Assembly (NCBI RefSeq): GCF_003443895.1
Contig: NZ_QQOA01000001.1
Span: 124,001-188,000 of the forward strand
Reading direction: 5' to 3'
From: Paraburkholderia phosphatilytica
Lineage (GTDB): Bacteria > Pseudomonadota > Gammaproteobacteria > Burkholderiales > Burkholderiaceae
Length of the DNA stretch: 64,000 nt
Every line of letters starts with the position of its first letter. Position 1 is the first letter of the stretch. Shown piece after piece: positions 63,556 through 64,000 of this stretch. The position numbers were made by a program, and so were the translations under genes. The notes beneath the pieces are model-generated. The model made no database searches and was not told the DNA's origin. It saw nothing but the letters and a program-made list of their open reading frames with translations.

Positions 63556-64000
63556 TCACACGTGTTGTTCGATGGTGTCGAGCGGCGCGACGGCGAAGCC
63601 GTCCTCCGCGAACAGATGGCACGCCGACGCCGGCGCGCGGAAATGCGCGGTGTCGCCGCGCGCGAGACGTGCGTCGCCCGGCGCCTTCGCAATCAGCACC
63701 GCGCCGCCCGGTTGATCCAGATGCACATAGCTGTGCTCGCCGAGCGCCTCGACGAGCGTCACGGTGCGCGCGAGCGTCAGCGCGGTCGTCTCGGTGTGAT
63801 GGGTCGGGCTGGCATCGACGGGTTCGAGATGCTCGGGACGCACCCCAAACGTCACCGATGCGCCGACGGCAAGCTTGCCGCCCTGCACCGGCAACCGCAC
63901 GACTTCATTGAGGCCGGTCAGCGTGACCGTGACGCCGTCCGCCTCGATTGCCGTGACGGTGGCGGGCAGGAAGTTCATCCGCGGCGAGCCGATAAAGCCC
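63556..64000 (-). CDS. Sugar ABC transporter ATP-binding protein (MalK/UgpC-like), C-terminal part
   Basis: Partial: the frame runs off the right edge of the window. The visible 148 residues are the regulatory/TOBE region that follows the nucleotide-binding domain in MalK-type proteins: [13 protein letters not shown], then [12 protein letters not shown] and a second OB strand set ([20 protein letters not shown]). It energises the two permeases downstream in the operon. The gap to the GH42 start is 31 bases. Confidence 0.9.
   Translation of the reverse strand, partial: GFIGSPRMNFLPATVTAIEADGVTVTLTGLNEVVRLPVQGGKLAVGASVTFGVRPEHLEPVDASPTHHTETTALTLARTVTLVEALGEHSYVHLDQPGGAVLIAKAPGDARLARGDTAHFRAPASACHLFAEDGFAVAPLDTIEQHV

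Overview
The window is GC-rich (about two thirds G+C by eye), with dense coding, GTG starts and gene families typical of soil or plant-associated Burkholderiaceae. The most likely source is a Paraburkholderia or Burkholderia chromosome or chromid. The assignment rests on protein style (extended-signal haemagglutinin, DipZ, bacteriophytochrome, PobA, LysR-gated transporter cassettes), not on a marker gene. No rRNA, tRNA, CRISPR array or insertion sequence was found.

Layout. 1-979: 3' end of an O-methyltransferase gene and a small hypothetical gene. 1278-7719: an outer-membrane assembly block, with a 108-residue unknown, a BamA-like and an LptD-like protein packed head to tail, then a sulfotransferase-like protein. 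7693-15808: two LysR-controlled metabolic cassettes. One is an MFS transporter plus an isocitrate/isopropylmalate-type dehydrogenase. The other is a C45 autoproteolytic acyltransferase, an alpha/beta hydrolase and an MHS-type transporter. 15829-23326: diguanylate cyclase, GH27 alpha-galactosidase lipoprotein, an orphan HigA-type regulator with an apparently leaderless transcript, a MarR-MFS efflux pair, a small exported repeat protein, and PobA (4-hydroxybenzoate hydroxylase). 23497-30772: MerR-type and IclR regulators, nitroreductase, TraB/GumN protein, HDAC-like deacetylase, and a class C beta-lactamase translationally coupled to a cupin.

31034-41654 is rich in signalling genes: response regulator and bacteriophytochrome kinase, DinB, an orphan XRE regulator, a candidate double-hairpin small RNA, an HTH-receiver-like-GAF protein, a CheC/CheY pair, and a CobS/CobT-like AAA+/VWA pair with no cobN in view. 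41753-46105: lipase-like lipoprotein, free-methionine sulfoxide reductase, a small membrane protein and DipZ.

46237-54646 is the clearest accessory region. It holds a 2467-residue two-partner-secretion haemagglutinin of the CdiA/BcpA type whose C-terminal about 126 codons drop sharply in GC, then a 45-residue one-helix protein (probable immunity protein) and a strong terminator. An opposing XRE-SymE-like operon with palindromic operators follows. No TpsB transporter is in the window. 54863-64000: GAF-GGDEF cyclase, GlgX, and a leftward sugar ABC operon (MalK-like partial, GH42 beta-galactosidase, binding protein, two permeases).

Best candidates for undescribed biology: the toxin tail/45-residue immunity pair, the two-hairpin small RNA at 36168-36240, and the linked BamA/LptD paralogues with their coupled upstream unknown.
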